Positions 1-8,441 of a stretch of DNA of 64,000 bases are shown one piece after another. The translations under genes and the position numbers were made by a program. The first letter of the stretch is position 1; each line of letters starts with the position of its first letter. Source of the DNA: Methylophaga sp. (GTDB lineage: Bacteria > Pseudomonadota > Gammaproteobacteria > Nitrosococcales > Methylophagaceae); assembly GCA_002706095.1 (NCBI GenBank), contig PAJP01000016.1, positions 124,001-188,000 on the forward strand, read 5' to 3'. Below the pieces are notes generated by a model. It worked only from the letters and a program-made list of their open reading frames with translations. It was not told where the DNA came from and did no database searches.

Positions 1-311
1 ACATCACGAATAATTGGCAGCAGCTTGGCACAAACAGGGCAGGAAGGACCGGTGAACATCAACAGGCTTGGACGTCCAGGCGTGATAGCGCGACCGACCA
101 GCAAGTCTTTTTCATCGGTGAAGGTTTTCACGTTGAACACAGGTGATTTGTCACCAATATCGGGTCCGTGATCGACCATCATGGCACCCAGTGGTGCTGA
201 CCGTTCGTGTAGCAGACCAATTTGGCGAATAACACCTACCATAAGTGCAGCCAGAGCCAGAAAAGCTGCCCAAAGCAACACATTTGAAGCAATAAGAATA
301 TCGAAACTCAT
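1..311 (-). CDS. mauD: MauD, methylamine utilization thioredoxin-like protein (partial)
   Basis: N-terminal 103 codons; the rest lies beyond the left edge. Starts with MSFDILIAS, then one hydrophobic segment (about residues 5-28) that would anchor it in the inner membrane, then a periplasmic thioredoxin-like domain. The motif CPVC sits near residues 92-95 (context FTGPSCPVC), the redox-active pair of this family. MauD is needed for maturation of methylamine dehydrogenase, whose small subunit carries many disulfides. It follows mauE by 23 bases in the order F-B-E-D, as in characterised mau clusters, so mauA is expected just outside the window. Confidence 0.9.
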   Translation of the reverse strand, partial: MSFDILIASNVLLWAAFLALAALMVGVIRQIGLLHERSAPLGAMMVDHGPDIGDKSPVFNVKTFTDEKDLLVGRAITPGRPSLLMFTGPSCPVCAKLLPIIRD

Positions 312-334
312 TGTAAATTTTCCTTACTAAAAAA

Positions 335-883
335 TTAAGTTCTTGATTCACGGGAATTTGGCAATCCCACCATCACATCTGCAGCTATATAAAGCATGGC
401 CAGCAGTGCTGCTGAGGCCATACCAATCAGCCACGATGCGAGGGAGATATTGGCTATTTCCAGTGAACTAAAAGCGATGTAGATGCTGACGCCGGCAAGA
501 AAGAGCGCACGCAGCACATGGAACATGCCGATTCGGCTCCGACTGGTCGGACGTCTTACACAACCGCAGTCAATATGGGTTCGGCCCCTGCCGACATTGA
601 TGGCCAATGCCAGCGAGAACATCACGAACAGTCCCACTGCTACCCAGGCAGCTATTTCACGTACAGGCGGCACCATCAAAGCGACGGCACATGCCAGTTC
701 AATCCAAGGCAGAAGCTTGGCTACCGGTTTAACCAGAAAGCCCGGCAACAAACGGTAGTTGTCGACCACACCCTGGAACTCGTCAGGGCTACGCAACTTG
801 GAAATGGCTGCTACCGCCAGTACCAGCCCCACAAAAAGTGTGGCCAGTACTGACAGGGCAGGATCGTTAGTAAGCCAGTTCAT
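335..883 (-). CDS. mauE: MauE, methylamine utilization membrane protein
   Basis: Protein of 182 residues with about four hydrophobic segments (starting near residues 10, 55, 80 and 125) and a Cys pair in [10 protein letters not shown] near residues 104-108. This is the MauE/DoxX-like membrane family that partners MauD in making the disulfide-rich small subunit of methylamine dehydrogenase. It starts 3 bases after the mauB stop, which implies translational coupling. Identification rests on the MauE-type sequence and on its place between mauB and mauD. Confidence 0.9.
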   Translation of the reverse strand: MNWLTNDPALSVLATLFVGLVLAVAAISKLRSPDEFQGVVDNYRLLPGFLVKPVAKLLPWIELACAVALMVPPVREIAAWVAVGLFVMFSLALAINVGRGRTHIDCGCVRRPTSRSRIGMFHVLRALFLAGVSIYIAFSSLEIANISLASWLIGMASAALLAMLYIAADVMVGLPNSRESRT

Positions 884-886
884 GTC

Positions 887-2065
887 TTACTCGCTATCCT
901 GAGGCAGGGTGAGAATGTGCGGATAGCGGCCGAGTCCTGCCGTTTCGCCGATTTTCTTACCTGTCTTAGCATCAAAGGTGTACAGAGTCTGTTCGTTAGC
1001 GGATAAGGCGAACAGATACGGTTTGTCGTCCTGGCTGACAGCAATGGAATCGATTTCATGGTTCAGTTCCATCTTGCGCAGGCGTTCACCGGTATCGGCG
1101 TCGACTACAAACACGTAACGGCTTGGTGTTTTGTGGGTGAATTCACCACGCTGATCTGCCAGCAGGTACAGTTCATTACTGTCGTTATGAACAGTGACCA
1201 GCTGCCAGCCACCTGGACGCCATCTGTCTGCTTTCTCTTCTTCAGTGAAGACTTCGATAGGCTCCTTGAATTCAGCGCCATCAGCAGTCAGGGTTGCCCG
1301 ATAGATACGGCCTTCGTAATCCGGCCATACCAGACGGTTAGTGACATCCGAGTAGTAAGGCTCATTGACCAGATAACTGTCTTCCGGATGGAACACTTCG
1401 CTGTGAGTCTGAGTGGAATTACCCTCATCGTCGTAATTGATTTTCAGCATTGAACCGTCACGGCAGTGCATATACACGTTCTGTTCCGGTGCCGGGAACA
1501 GGTGGTAACAGTCCGGGGTATCCATCATTTTGACGAACTTGTTTTGTTCCAGATCAACCAGACCCACTGCCGGTATCGGTGAAAACTGCTGGAACATCAT
1601 GTGCTTGTCATCAGTGCTCAGCGTTGCCATGTGGGTAAAAACAGCGGTCAGGAAGCGACCTTCAGGGATATCAATGTCTGCTGTCACATCGTGAGTCTGT
1701 GTATCAAAGACTTCGATGTAATCATCACGGTTACCCCGGGCGATGCGGTCATACCAGGTGTTAGCAATCGCCATGAAGTTACCCTGGTCACCGAGCAGCA
1801 CATGAGGCAGCTTACCGGCATCAGACATACCCAGGATCTTGTTGTTGTTACCGTCGATGGTGAACACCTGAGAGGTCATCTGGAAATGGCCAGGGTCAGT
1901 GACATAAACACGCTTTGAGTCACTGGCTGGGGCAACTTCAATGGTCTGTTGTTCAACAGCAATATCAGCTAGTGCTGGATAAGTGGTAGCCATCAGCGCT
2001 GCCGTAGCAATGCCCCCTGCTAGACTTTTTTGTCGCAGCTTTGATTTAAGGTTAAATAGTGTCAT
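887..2065 (-). CDS. mauB: Methylamine dehydrogenase heavy (large) subunit
   Basis: Protein of 392 residues, the usual size for the large subunit. A Sec-type signal peptide ends near residue 33 (context YPALA then DIAVEQ). The mature part is rich in beta strands, as expected for its seven-bladed propeller. Known role: the periplasmic alpha2beta2 enzyme oxidises methylamine to formaldehyde and ammonia with the tryptophan tryptophylquinone of the small subunit MauA, then passes electrons to amicyanin or a cytochrome c. A good ribosome site (TTGGAGAAGAT) precedes the ATG. The leader has no twin-arginine motif. Confidence 0.93.
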   Translation of the reverse strand: MTLFNLKSKLRQKSLAGGIATAALMATTYPALADIAVEQQTIEVAPASDSKRVYVTDPGHFQMTSQVFTIDGNNNKILGMSDAGKLPHVLLGDQGNFMAIANTWYDRIARGNRDDYIEVFDTQTHDVTADIDIPEGRFLTAVFTHMATLSTDDKHMMFQQFSPIPAVGLVDLEQNKFVKMMDTPDCYHLFPAPEQNVYMHCRDGSMLKINYDDEGNSTQTHSEVFHPEDSYLVNEPYYSDVTNRLVWPDYEGRIYRATLTADGAEFKEPIEVFTEEEKADRWRPGGWQLVTVHNDSNELYLLADQRGEFTHKTPSRYVFVVDADTGERLRKMELNHEIDSIAVSQDDKPYLFALSANEQTLYTFDAKTGKKIGETAGLGRYPHILTLPQDSE

Positions 2066-2121
2066 ATCTTCTCCAAACTATTTTGGTTTATTATGAGTTA
2101 AGGATGAGGTCTCACCTGTGT

Positions 2122-2973
2122 TTACAGCGATAACATGGTTAATGCGGCTGCACCGATTGACAGCAGAAGAAACCCATCCAGTTCAACAGCACGCTCCTGC
2201 CATTTCGCTAGCCAAGCTTGAACGGACTGGTTGGAAATAGGCAGAAAGTTCACCGCAACAGGCAGACAGCGCCCGATGTTGAAGATGGCGATGATAGTGA
2301 TTGCTGTAGTGACATCAGCACTCAGCAACGCAGCACCGGTCACGATGTAGAGGATCGGTGTCTGTACGTAAGTCAGGTAGTTCATCCCCAGCGCATAGCC
2401 ATAAAGCAGGCCAATTGTTGAGGAGCGAAAACGAAAACGAGCATCATGTGGAACCTGAGCTCGACGCTGTGGGTAGGGCATTTTTAGAAAGCCAAGTTGA
2501 TGTGCCCCATAACCAATTGCTAGTATCGCCAGTCCCATTATCATATGACTGAAAGCTAACTGTTCGAATAATAAAGCACCCACTAAACCTAGTGCACCAC
2601 CCAACATGAGTGCACCGATGGCATAGCCAATCGCATGAGTAATGAAGGTGGGGGTCCAGCGAGCGACTGAACCAAAAGAATATTTCCCGGCTGGTCGCAG
2701 CAGGCTCAGGCTTGAGTACCCACATGGAGACCAAGTGGATAACAGGCCACCAACAAAAGTTAAAACGAAAAACATTGCCGTCAGCATCGATGACGCTTGT
2801 GTATTCAGTGCAATGCCTGTTGCAACACCTATGGTTATTGCCGATAACATAATGGCAAATCGCTGTCCTGATGATTTTGACTCAGAAAAACTAATCGCAT
2901 CAGGCACACATGTTGAGCTGTTCTCAACAGTCGATGTCTGGCTATAATCACCAGCGTGTGTATCTGCTCTCAC
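2122..2973 (-). CDS. mauF: MauF, methylamine utilization membrane protein
   Basis: First gene of the mau run. The GTG start at 2973 is preceded by a strong ribosome site (GAGGAGGTAGAGA). The 283-residue product has an approximately 45-residue polar N-terminus and then about six membrane segments, with the conserved-looking element TWSPCGYSS near residue 85. MauF is required for methylamine dehydrogenase biogenesis; its exact step is unknown. The gene faces away from the AraC-type regulator across a long intergenic region. Confidence 0.88.
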   Translation of the reverse strand: MRADTHAGDYSQTSTVENSSTCVPDAISFSESKSSGQRFAIMLSAITIGVATGIALNTQASSMLTAMFFVLTFVGGLLSTWSPCGYSSLSLLRPAGKYSFGSVARWTPTFITHAIGYAIGALMLGGALGLVGALLFEQLAFSHMIMGLAILAIGYGAHQLGFLKMPYPQRRAQVPHDARFRFRSSTIGLLYGYALGMNYLTYVQTPILYIVTGAALLSADVTTAITIIAIFNIGRCLPVAVNFLPISNQSVQAWLAKWQERAVELDGFLLLSIGAAALTMLSL

Positions 2974-3029
2974 TCTCTACCTCCTCGGACCTGCCGGTCA
3001 CTTGTTGTTGATGAAATAATTTCGTAACA

Positions 3030-3052
3030 ACTATAGCCAGAGGGAAATCCCT
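3030..3052 (-). promoter_or_regulatory. Candidate mauF -10 with adjacent dyad
   Basis: Read leftward, the dyad AGGGATTTCCCT (3041-3052) is followed after 5 bases by TATAGT (3035-3030). The dyad covers part of the usual spacer and -35 zone, so a protein bound there would touch RNA polymerase. Candidate only; no transcript data. Confidence 0.35.
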
Positions 3053-3133
3053 GCCGTATCAAAAACTGGCATTGAAGTATCAGAATGGGGATAACTACTA
3101 TTGATGTTGCCGATTCTTGCTAGTCAAACGCTA

Positions 3134-3188
3134 TTTCAATTGAAACTTTGTGTTAACGGCATAACACAGTGAGGATGTTATCTAACAT
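3134..3188. promoter_or_regulatory. Three tandem palindromes upstream of mauF
   Basis: Three perfect dyads are packed into 55 bases: TTTCAATTGAAA (3134-3145), TGTGTTA-6 bases-TAACACA (3149-3168) and ATGTTA-TC-TAACAT (3175-3188). The last two share the half-site TGTTA/TAACA. They lie about 160-215 bases upstream of the mauF start. This looks like a multi-site operator or activator region; the binding protein is unknown. Confidence 0.45.
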
Positions 3189-3513
3189 GTGAGTGGATGA
3201 GTGATGATTGGGCTAACTGTCTGTTTTACCTTCGATAGTCTGTCATCTGCTCAATTCTTCGCTCATGCCATGATGGTTCATCGATGGTCTGAGTGATGAT
3301 ACTGGTCCTCTCCCTACAGCCATGATCAAACTCAGTTCATTATTCAGACTGACATATTGCCGATTTCTACTATTAGCTATCCCAGAAAAGGCCTATTATC
3401 GTAAGTGCCAGTTATCAACCTGATAAAAATAATAAGACAGGTAAACCAATATATTCTTAATAAAAATAAGAAGTTATGGTTTGTTTGATGGCTTGGTTCC
3501 GAGGGAGAGAAAT

Positions 3514-4518
3514 ATGAATCAAGAAAAGATATGGGTAGATGACGACCTAGCTAAAATTGAAATAAAAGCAGTACGCTCTAAATTAACTGATGTCTTAGAG
3601 CAAGCAGCAGCTTTGCCAATGTGGTCACAAGATTACACGCAACTAGATAAAGGGCAGTTTTCAGGTACGGTGACCAGTGTTGCTTGTCAGGGAGTACAGA
3701 TCTTTCGTGAAGCGATGAATCGTTCTGTGGATGAGCTTGCCAGTCCACCACCAGGCAGTTATGTGATTGGATTACCAACTATTGTTGAGGGTGAGGCTTT
3801 ATGGTGTGGCAGTAAGCTAGACAAAAATTCGCTGATTACTCTGGATAAAAATGATGAACTCTTATTCAGGACTTCACATTCGTCTGAAATCAATGTTGCC
3901 GTCATTGCTGAGCAAAGGCTAGAGGAATATGCAGAAAGAGTAGAAAAGGTGGATCTTCGCCCCATTATGGATAGGGCAAATCCAGTAGAGGCGCTTCCTC
4001 CTGCTATACAAAGCCGTTTGTTGGCAATCTTATACATCGGCACAGAGCATATGGCGAAAAATCTTGATGATGGCACCAGTCATCCAAACAGTTGGCGACA
4101 CTTTGAAGATACCGTTTTCAGTGTGTGTGTGCAGGCACTGTCAGCGGTCAGCAACAACAACGGCCGACGACATGAGTACAGAGTACATCGCTATATCGTC
4201 AAAAGTGTACGTGAGCTCACGCTAGCCCAGCATTGTGATCCCATTACCATTGGTGAAATTTGTACCACTCTGAATATTAGTCGCCGGACATTGAACCATG
4301 CTTTTCAGCAAGTGCTTGGCATCACTCCTGTTGCTTATATGCGAAATATTCGTCTTCACAAGATTCGGGCTGAGCTTCAATACAAGTCGGAGCAAATCAG
4401 TAATATCGCCTGTGTGGCATCGCATTGGGGGTTTTGGCATATGAGTTTGTTCGCACGTTATTACCGTGAGCTATTCGGGGAGTGTCCGAGTGAGACACTG
4501 GAGCGATCACGGCTTTGA
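3514..4518 (+). CDS. AraC-family transcriptional regulator
   Basis: The C-terminal third (about residues 230-334) holds two helix-turn-helix motifs of AraC type, seen in ITIGEICTTLNISRRTLNHAF and the downstream GFWHMSLFARYYRELFGECPS, where F-x-R-Y-Y and F-G-x-x-P-S are family hallmarks. The N-terminal 220 residues resemble the sensing region of EutR-like AraC proteins in layout, but the ligand cannot be told. The ATG at 3514 is preferred over an in-frame TTG at 3481 because GGAG stands 6 bases before it, giving 334 residues. Its position facing mauF makes it the best candidate regulator of methylamine genes; classical mau clusters use the LysR-type MauR instead. Confidence 0.8.
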   Translation: MNQEKIWVDDDLAKIEIKAVRSKLTDVLEQAAALPMWSQDYTQLDKGQFSGTVTSVACQGVQIFREAMNRSVDELASPPPGSYVIGLPTIVEGEALWCGSKLDKNSLITLDKNDELLFRTSHSSEINVAVIAEQRLEEYAERVEKVDLRPIMDRANPVEALPPAIQSRLLAILYIGTEHMAKNLDDGTSHPNSWRHFEDTVFSVCVQALSAVSNNNGRRHEYRVHRYIVKSVRELTLAQHCDPITIGEICTTLNISRRTLNHAFQQVLGITPVAYMRNIRLHKIRAELQYKSEQISNIACVASHWGFWHMSLFARYYRELFGECPSETLERSRL

Positions 4519-4582
4519 TTACGTACGCCCAATCATAATTATAGAAACTTAGTATATCCACATCATTTAAGGAGACAGTTAA

Positions 4583-4795
4583 ATGGGGTCTTTTAGTATT
4601 TGGCATTGGCTCGTTGTTCTGGCGGTTGTAGCGCTTGTTTTTGGCACCAAAAAATTACGGAATTTAGGTGGAGATTTGGGCGGTGCTGTCAAAGGATTTA
4701 AACAAGCGATGAGTGAAGAGCAAGACATCAGTGTTATCGATCATGCTGTCAATCAAACTGACAGTGTGAATAACAAAGCCAGGCATAAACAGTAA
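4583..4795 (+). CDS. tatA: Sec-independent translocase subunit TatA
   Basis: Protein of 70 residues with the TatA plan: a short periplasmic N-terminus, one membrane helix (about 5-20), the hinge [10 protein letters not shown], an amphipathic helix ([11 protein letters not shown]) and a polar tail. TatA multimers form the size-variable pore for folded twin-arginine substrates. AAGGAGA precedes the ATG. First gene of tatABC, 64 bases after the AraC-type regulator on the same strand. Confidence 0.93.
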   Translation: MGSFSIWHWLVVLAVVALVFGTKKLRNLGGDLGGAVKGFKQAMSEEQDISVIDHAVNQTDSVNNKARHKQ

Positions 4796-4812
4796 CACCA
4801 GCGTATTTGGCT

Positions 4813-5193
4813 ATGTTTAATATCGCCTTCCCCGAGCTTATCGTCATTCTATTGGTATCGCTGGTTGTTATTGGTCCCGATAAACTTCCAAAGGTAGCGC
4901 AGACTCTAGGTGTGATGGTGGGGCGTATTCAACGGTTTATGACGGCTGTTAAAGACGATATCGATCAAGAAATGAGATCTGACGATCTTTTACGGTTGCA
5001 GGAAGAGCTAAAACAACAAAAAGAAGGCTTGAATGATGAGCTTCGTAAAGGCATGCAGCCGGTTGCCGAAGTGATTCGCCGCTCTGAAACGCCTGCTTCA
5101 GAAACAGCCAGGGAAAACCCTAGTGCTACAACAACCAAAGTCGCTGAGCATAAAAAAAGTGTGACCCAACAGAAGGAATCGCTAAGTGAGTAG
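4813..5193 (+). CDS. tatB: Sec-independent translocase subunit TatB
   Basis: The ATG at 4813 gives the canonical TatB opening MFNIAFPELIVILLVSLVV, followed by the IGPDKLPKVAQTLG hinge and a long charged amphipathic helix and tail (126 residues in all). An in-frame TTG two codons upstream is unlikely to be used. TatB joins TatC to form the receptor for twin-arginine signal peptides. Its 3' end overlaps tatC by 8 bases. Confidence 0.93.
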   Translation: MFNIAFPELIVILLVSLVVIGPDKLPKVAQTLGVMVGRIQRFMTAVKDDIDQEMRSDDLLRLQEELKQQKEGLNDELRKGMQPVAEVIRRSETPASETARENPSATTTKVAEHKKSVTQQKESLSE

Positions 5194-5926
5194 TAAAGAA
5201 GAATTTTTCAGTCACTTGTTAGAACTTCGACAACGATTGCTGAAAATTGTGGCTGGGATTTTCTTCATCATGCTCGCATTATTTCCCTTTGCAAATGATA
5301 TTTATCAGTTTTTGGCAACCCCTTTACTACAAGCTTTGCCAGCAGGGGGACAAATGATTGCCACTGAAGTGACTACCCCTTTCTTTGTTCCTCTCAAGGT
5401 GGTGATGTTAGCCGCCTTTATCATTTCATCTCCCTATACGCTTTACCAGATCTGGGCTTTCATCGCGCCTGGTTTGTATAGCAATGAGCGCCATCTTATT
5501 GCACCTTTAGTCATCACCAGTGTTTTTCTATTTATTTGTGGGATGGCTTTTGCTTTTTTCTTGGTCTTTCCTGTCGTGTTCGGTTTTATCACCAGTACAG
5601 CTCCCGAAGGAGTCGCGGTGATGACTGATATTGGTAAATATTTAGATTTCATCATTGTGCTTTTTATTGCTTTCAGCCTGGCATTTGAAACACCTATCGC
5701 GGTGGTACTGATGGTCGCGGCTGGGATGGTAAGTGTGACGGCATTGAAGCAAGCGCGTTCCTACGTCATTGTTGGTGCGTTTGTTATTGGCGCTATTATT
5801 ACGCCGCCTGACATTATTTCTCAGTTTATGTTGGCTATTCCCATGTGGGTGTTGTACGAAATTGGCATATTAGTCGCCCATGCCTTACAGCAAAAAAAGC
5901 ATCATCAGTATGAGCATACATCCTGA
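5186..5926 (+). CDS. tatC: Sec-independent translocase subunit TatC
   Basis: GTG start inside the tatB 3' end. The 246-residue product begins SSKEEFFSHLLELRQRLLK, the conserved cytoplasmic N-terminus that binds the twin-arginine motif, and has six membrane segments; FxxP-type loops and the late motif GAIITPPDIISQ are typical. At least one Tat substrate is encoded nearby, the SoxC-like protein with SRRQFLQG at 11556-12812. Location beside mau rather than beside ubi or his genes is unusual. Confidence 0.95.
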   Translation: MSSKEEFFSHLLELRQRLLKIVAGIFFIMLALFPFANDIYQFLATPLLQALPAGGQMIATEVTTPFFVPLKVVMLAAFIISSPYTLYQIWAFIAPGLYSNERHLIAPLVITSVFLFICGMAFAFFLVFPVVFGFITSTAPEGVAVMTDIGKYLDFIIVLFIAFSLAFETPIAVVLMVAAGMVSVTALKQARSYVIVGAFVIGAIITPPDIISQFMLAIPMWVLYEIGILVAHALQQKKHHQYEHTS

Positions 5927-6153
5927 AAGTTAATGATTAGCCTACTCTTAAAATGTCTTTCATGTGCTCCTTGCTGAATGGGGTTTAAGAGCAACACCGT
6001 TTGATTGAAGCGTATGTGATTCCTTTGGAAAAAAGGGGGGGGATAATTGCGCTGTAATAGAAAATGTGACAGATTTGTCCACCGTAATCAGAGTGCTCTG
6101 AGATAGCTCTGGCATCAGCCAGTGTTCGGTATGTGACATGTCGGGAATAAACA

Positions 6154-8256
6154 ATGCATTTTTCCATTCAACAACGTTTTAGCATCTGGGCTGGACTCGG
6201 GCTTCTTAGCGTTGTTTTGATGGCGGTCTTGGTCGGACTATGGCAGTTTGACAAGATAAAACAAACGCTTGCCGCTCAGAGTTATGAGGTGACACGTGGT
6301 CAGGTTGAAGACTATCTTCAGGTACTGGCTAGTGATACAGCCGGGGAATTATCTACACCGCTTTTATCTGCAATGCATTCAATACAGGGTGTTGCCTCTG
6401 CAATGAATGCTGTTGTGAAGTCCGAAGGCAACCATGATAGACGAGAGTTGGCCATTCGCATGCTTGAGCAAACTTTATCGGACCACCCAAACTTTCTGGC
6501 GACCTACGTGGCTTTTGAACCCAATGCACTTGATGGGGCAGATAAACTGGCAAAACAGACAAAGGGAAGTGATGCTGCAGGTCGCTTCATGCCCTATGTG
6601 ACGAGAGACAATAATGATTTTATGGTGGCTTTGCTGGAAGGGTTGGAGGACAAAAACCTGGATGAGAACGGCAACAGAGTTGGGGAATATTATCTCTGTT
6701 CAAAAGAGAGTGGCAAAAGTTGTGTAATTGATCCCTATCTTTACCCTGTAGATGACAAGGAAGTCTTATTGAGTAGTCTTGTCGCTCCGATAAAAGTTCA
6801 TGAGCAATTTATCGGTATTGCTGGTGTGGATATCTCTGCCAGCTTCTTGCAATCAGTGATCAGTGACGTTGAGTCACGACTATACGATGGCCGGGGAAGG
6901 ACATTATTGGTCAGTCCCAGAGGTGTGATCTCAGGGCATAGTCAACATCCTTATTTAATTGGTCAGAACTTGAGAGTGTTGGAAGCATCAATACGCGACA
7001 ATCTCAGAGAAGTGGCGGCCAGTGATGAAACCAGAATTCTACACTCCAAGCAACAATTCATCGTCATGAAACCTTTCCATCTGCCGGGCAATGAGCAACG
7101 TTGGATTGCATATATGGAAGTACCCGAAGAAATTGTGATGGCTGATGTAATCAAGCAAAATCAGTTCCTTGAACTCGCACAAGAACGGTTTATAACGACA
7201 ACAACAATATTAGGCTTATTTCTTTCACTACTTGGGGTGTTTACGATATGGCTAGTGGCTCGCAAAAGTATCCGGCCACTGACAGAAATGACCACACTGG
7301 TGACTTCCATAGCTGAAGGAGAAGGCGATCTCACACAGCGATTAAATATTAATTATCGTGATGAAACAGGCAAACTATCTCTTCTATTAAATACCTTTAT
7401 TGAAAAGCTACAAAATCTGGTTAAGCAGTTGCTTCCAGTTGCCAGTGATGTCAGTGAATTATCTTCGGAAGGCCGACAGATCAGTGTAGAAACGAGCATT
7501 CAGATGTTAGAACAAGAAAGCCTGATCGAGGATATGGTACTGACGATGAATGAGATGGCTGCATCAGCACAGCAAATCGCTGCAAGTGCTGAACGAACAT
7601 CACAATTTGTGCAATATGCTAATGATGCAACAACAGTAGGGACAGAAGTTCTTCAAAAAAGAACTGTAACCATTGATCACATCAGTCAGTCGGTTCGCCA
7701 GTCGGAAGTTGCCGTGCAGAGTATGGCAAAAAATGTCGATAATATATTGAAAATTATCTCAGTTTTTGATGATATTGCACTAAAAATCAATCACCTGACG
7801 AACCAATCCACAGATAATCCTACGGTCAGCAAGAATAAAGCTGAGCCTGACCTCGTTACAGAGCAGATTAGAAACCTGGCGAGTCAGACTCACCAGGCTG
7901 TGGCTGATATGCGTAAGCAACTAACCATCATGCAGCAAAGTAATCAGCTAGCATTAAATACAATAGATCTAAGCGGTCAACACGTATCAGAAACAGTAGA
8001 GTTGGCACAACAGGCAGAATCAGCGTTAAATGATATTAATCAGGCTATCGAAGAAGTGACTGAAATGACGCTGGAAATTGCTGCAGCCACAGAACAACAG
8101 TCAGCCGCTTGTGATGAAGTTAATCATAATCTTTCCGAGGTTTCGCGACTGGTGCACCTGACCTCAAAAGGAGCGCAACAATTGCGTGGCGTGGGGAATG
8201 AACTGGATCTAGCTGCTGGCAGACTGCAAGAGAAACTGGCGTTATTCAAGGTTTAG
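6154..8256 (+). CDS. Methyl-accepting chemotaxis-like receptor with divergent signalling tip
   Basis: Protein of 700 residues: membrane helix 1 (about 9-30), periplasmic Cache-like sensor (about 40-340, with the PxWxxxY-like pair replaced by DPYLYPVDDKE), membrane helix 2 (about 348-370), HAMP (370-425) and a long cytoplasmic coiled coil. The family's near-invariant hairpin tip, of form NLLALNAAIEAARAGExGRGF, is replaced at residues 546-567 by an unrelated stretch beginning NHLTNQSTDNP, one residue shorter overall. The usual flank EQIRNLASQT is intact. No other reading frame restores the tip, so this is not a simple frameshift. Normal CheA/CheW coupling is doubtful. GGGAA precedes the ATG. 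Confidence 0.85.
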   Translation: MHFSIQQRFSIWAGLGLLSVVLMAVLVGLWQFDKIKQTLAAQSYEVTRGQVEDYLQVLASDTAGELSTPLLSAMHSIQGVASAMNAVVKSEGNHDRRELAIRMLEQTLSDHPNFLATYVAFEPNALDGADKLAKQTKGSDAAGRFMPYVTRDNNDFMVALLEGLEDKNLDENGNRVGEYYLCSKESGKSCVIDPYLYPVDDKEVLLSSLVAPIKVHEQFIGIAGVDISASFLQSVISDVESRLYDGRGRTLLVSPRGVISGHSQHPYLIGQNLRVLEASIRDNLREVAASDETRILHSKQQFIVMKPFHLPGNEQRWIAYMEVPEEIVMADVIKQNQFLELAQERFITTTTILGLFLSLLGVFTIWLVARKSIRPLTEMTTLVTSIAEGEGDLTQRLNINYRDETGKLSLLLNTFIEKLQNLVKQLLPVASDVSELSSEGRQISVETSIQMLEQESLIEDMVLTMNEMAASAQQIAASAERTSQFVQYANDATTVGTEVLQKRTVTIDHISQSVRQSEVAVQSMAKNVDNILKIISVFDDIALKINHLTNQSTDNPTVSKNKAEPDLVTEQIRNLASQTHQAVADMRKQLTIMQQSNQLALNTIDLSGQHVSETVELAQQAESALNDINQAIEEVTEMTLEIAAATEQQSAACDEVNHNLSEVSRLVHLTSKGAQQLRGVGNELDLAAGRLQEKLALFKV

Positions 8257-8341
8257 GTTTTTTCCAGCTCTGATATGCTGGTATGGATTCATAACCAAGC
8301 CGGCTTTCTTATGATTGGGAGACGATGTTTGATAAATAAAA

Positions 8342-8418
8342 TGGCGCGCCTGACAGGAATCGAACCTGTGACCCCCAGCTTCGGAAACTGGTACTCTATC
8401 CAACTGAGCTACAGGCGC
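8342..8418 (-). tRNA. tRNA-Arg (anticodon CCG)
   Basis: Minus-strand cloverleaf of 77 nt including an encoded CCA: acceptor GCGCCTG pairs with CAGGCGC, D arm GCTC/GAGT, anticodon stem CCAGT/GCTGG with loop TTCCGAA (anticodon CCG, reads CGG), and T arm ACAGG-TTCGATT-CCTGT. The discriminator is G. Confidence 0.96.
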
Positions 8419-8435
8419 GTGAAGTTGAGCCGAAG

Positions 8436-8441
8436 ATTATA
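8436..8441 (-). promoter_or_regulatory. -10 element of the tRNA-Arg promoter
   Basis: A perfect TATAAT on the minus strand ends 17 bases before the tRNA 5' end, which would place initiation some 10 bases upstream of the mature end. No good -35 is visible. The element lies inside an imperfect inverted repeat (8427-8470) with outer arms GAGCCG/CGGCTC. Confidence 0.5.

Larger units (their letters stand above)
2974..3513. promoter_or_regulatory. mau / AraC-regulator divergent intergenic region
   Basis: About 540 bases with no convincing gene. It must hold the promoters of mauF (leftward) and of the AraC-type regulator (rightward). A possible leftward -10 (TATAGT on the minus strand, 3030-3035) lies 57 bases before the mauF start, with no good -35, as is common for activator-dependent promoters. 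Three palindromes crowd 3134-3188. The direct repeat TTGCCGATT occurs at 3107-3115 and 3357-3365, and TGAGTGATGAT at 3198-3208 and 3290-3300. Function is inferred. Confidence 0.55.

Noticed and set aside
1058..1918. Plus-strand frames antisense to mauB
   Set aside because: They lie wholly within a well-supported gene and resemble no protein.
5960..6167. Two minus-strand frames before the chemoreceptor
   Set aside because: They overlap each other and the receptor start, have no ribosome site and no recognisable protein features.
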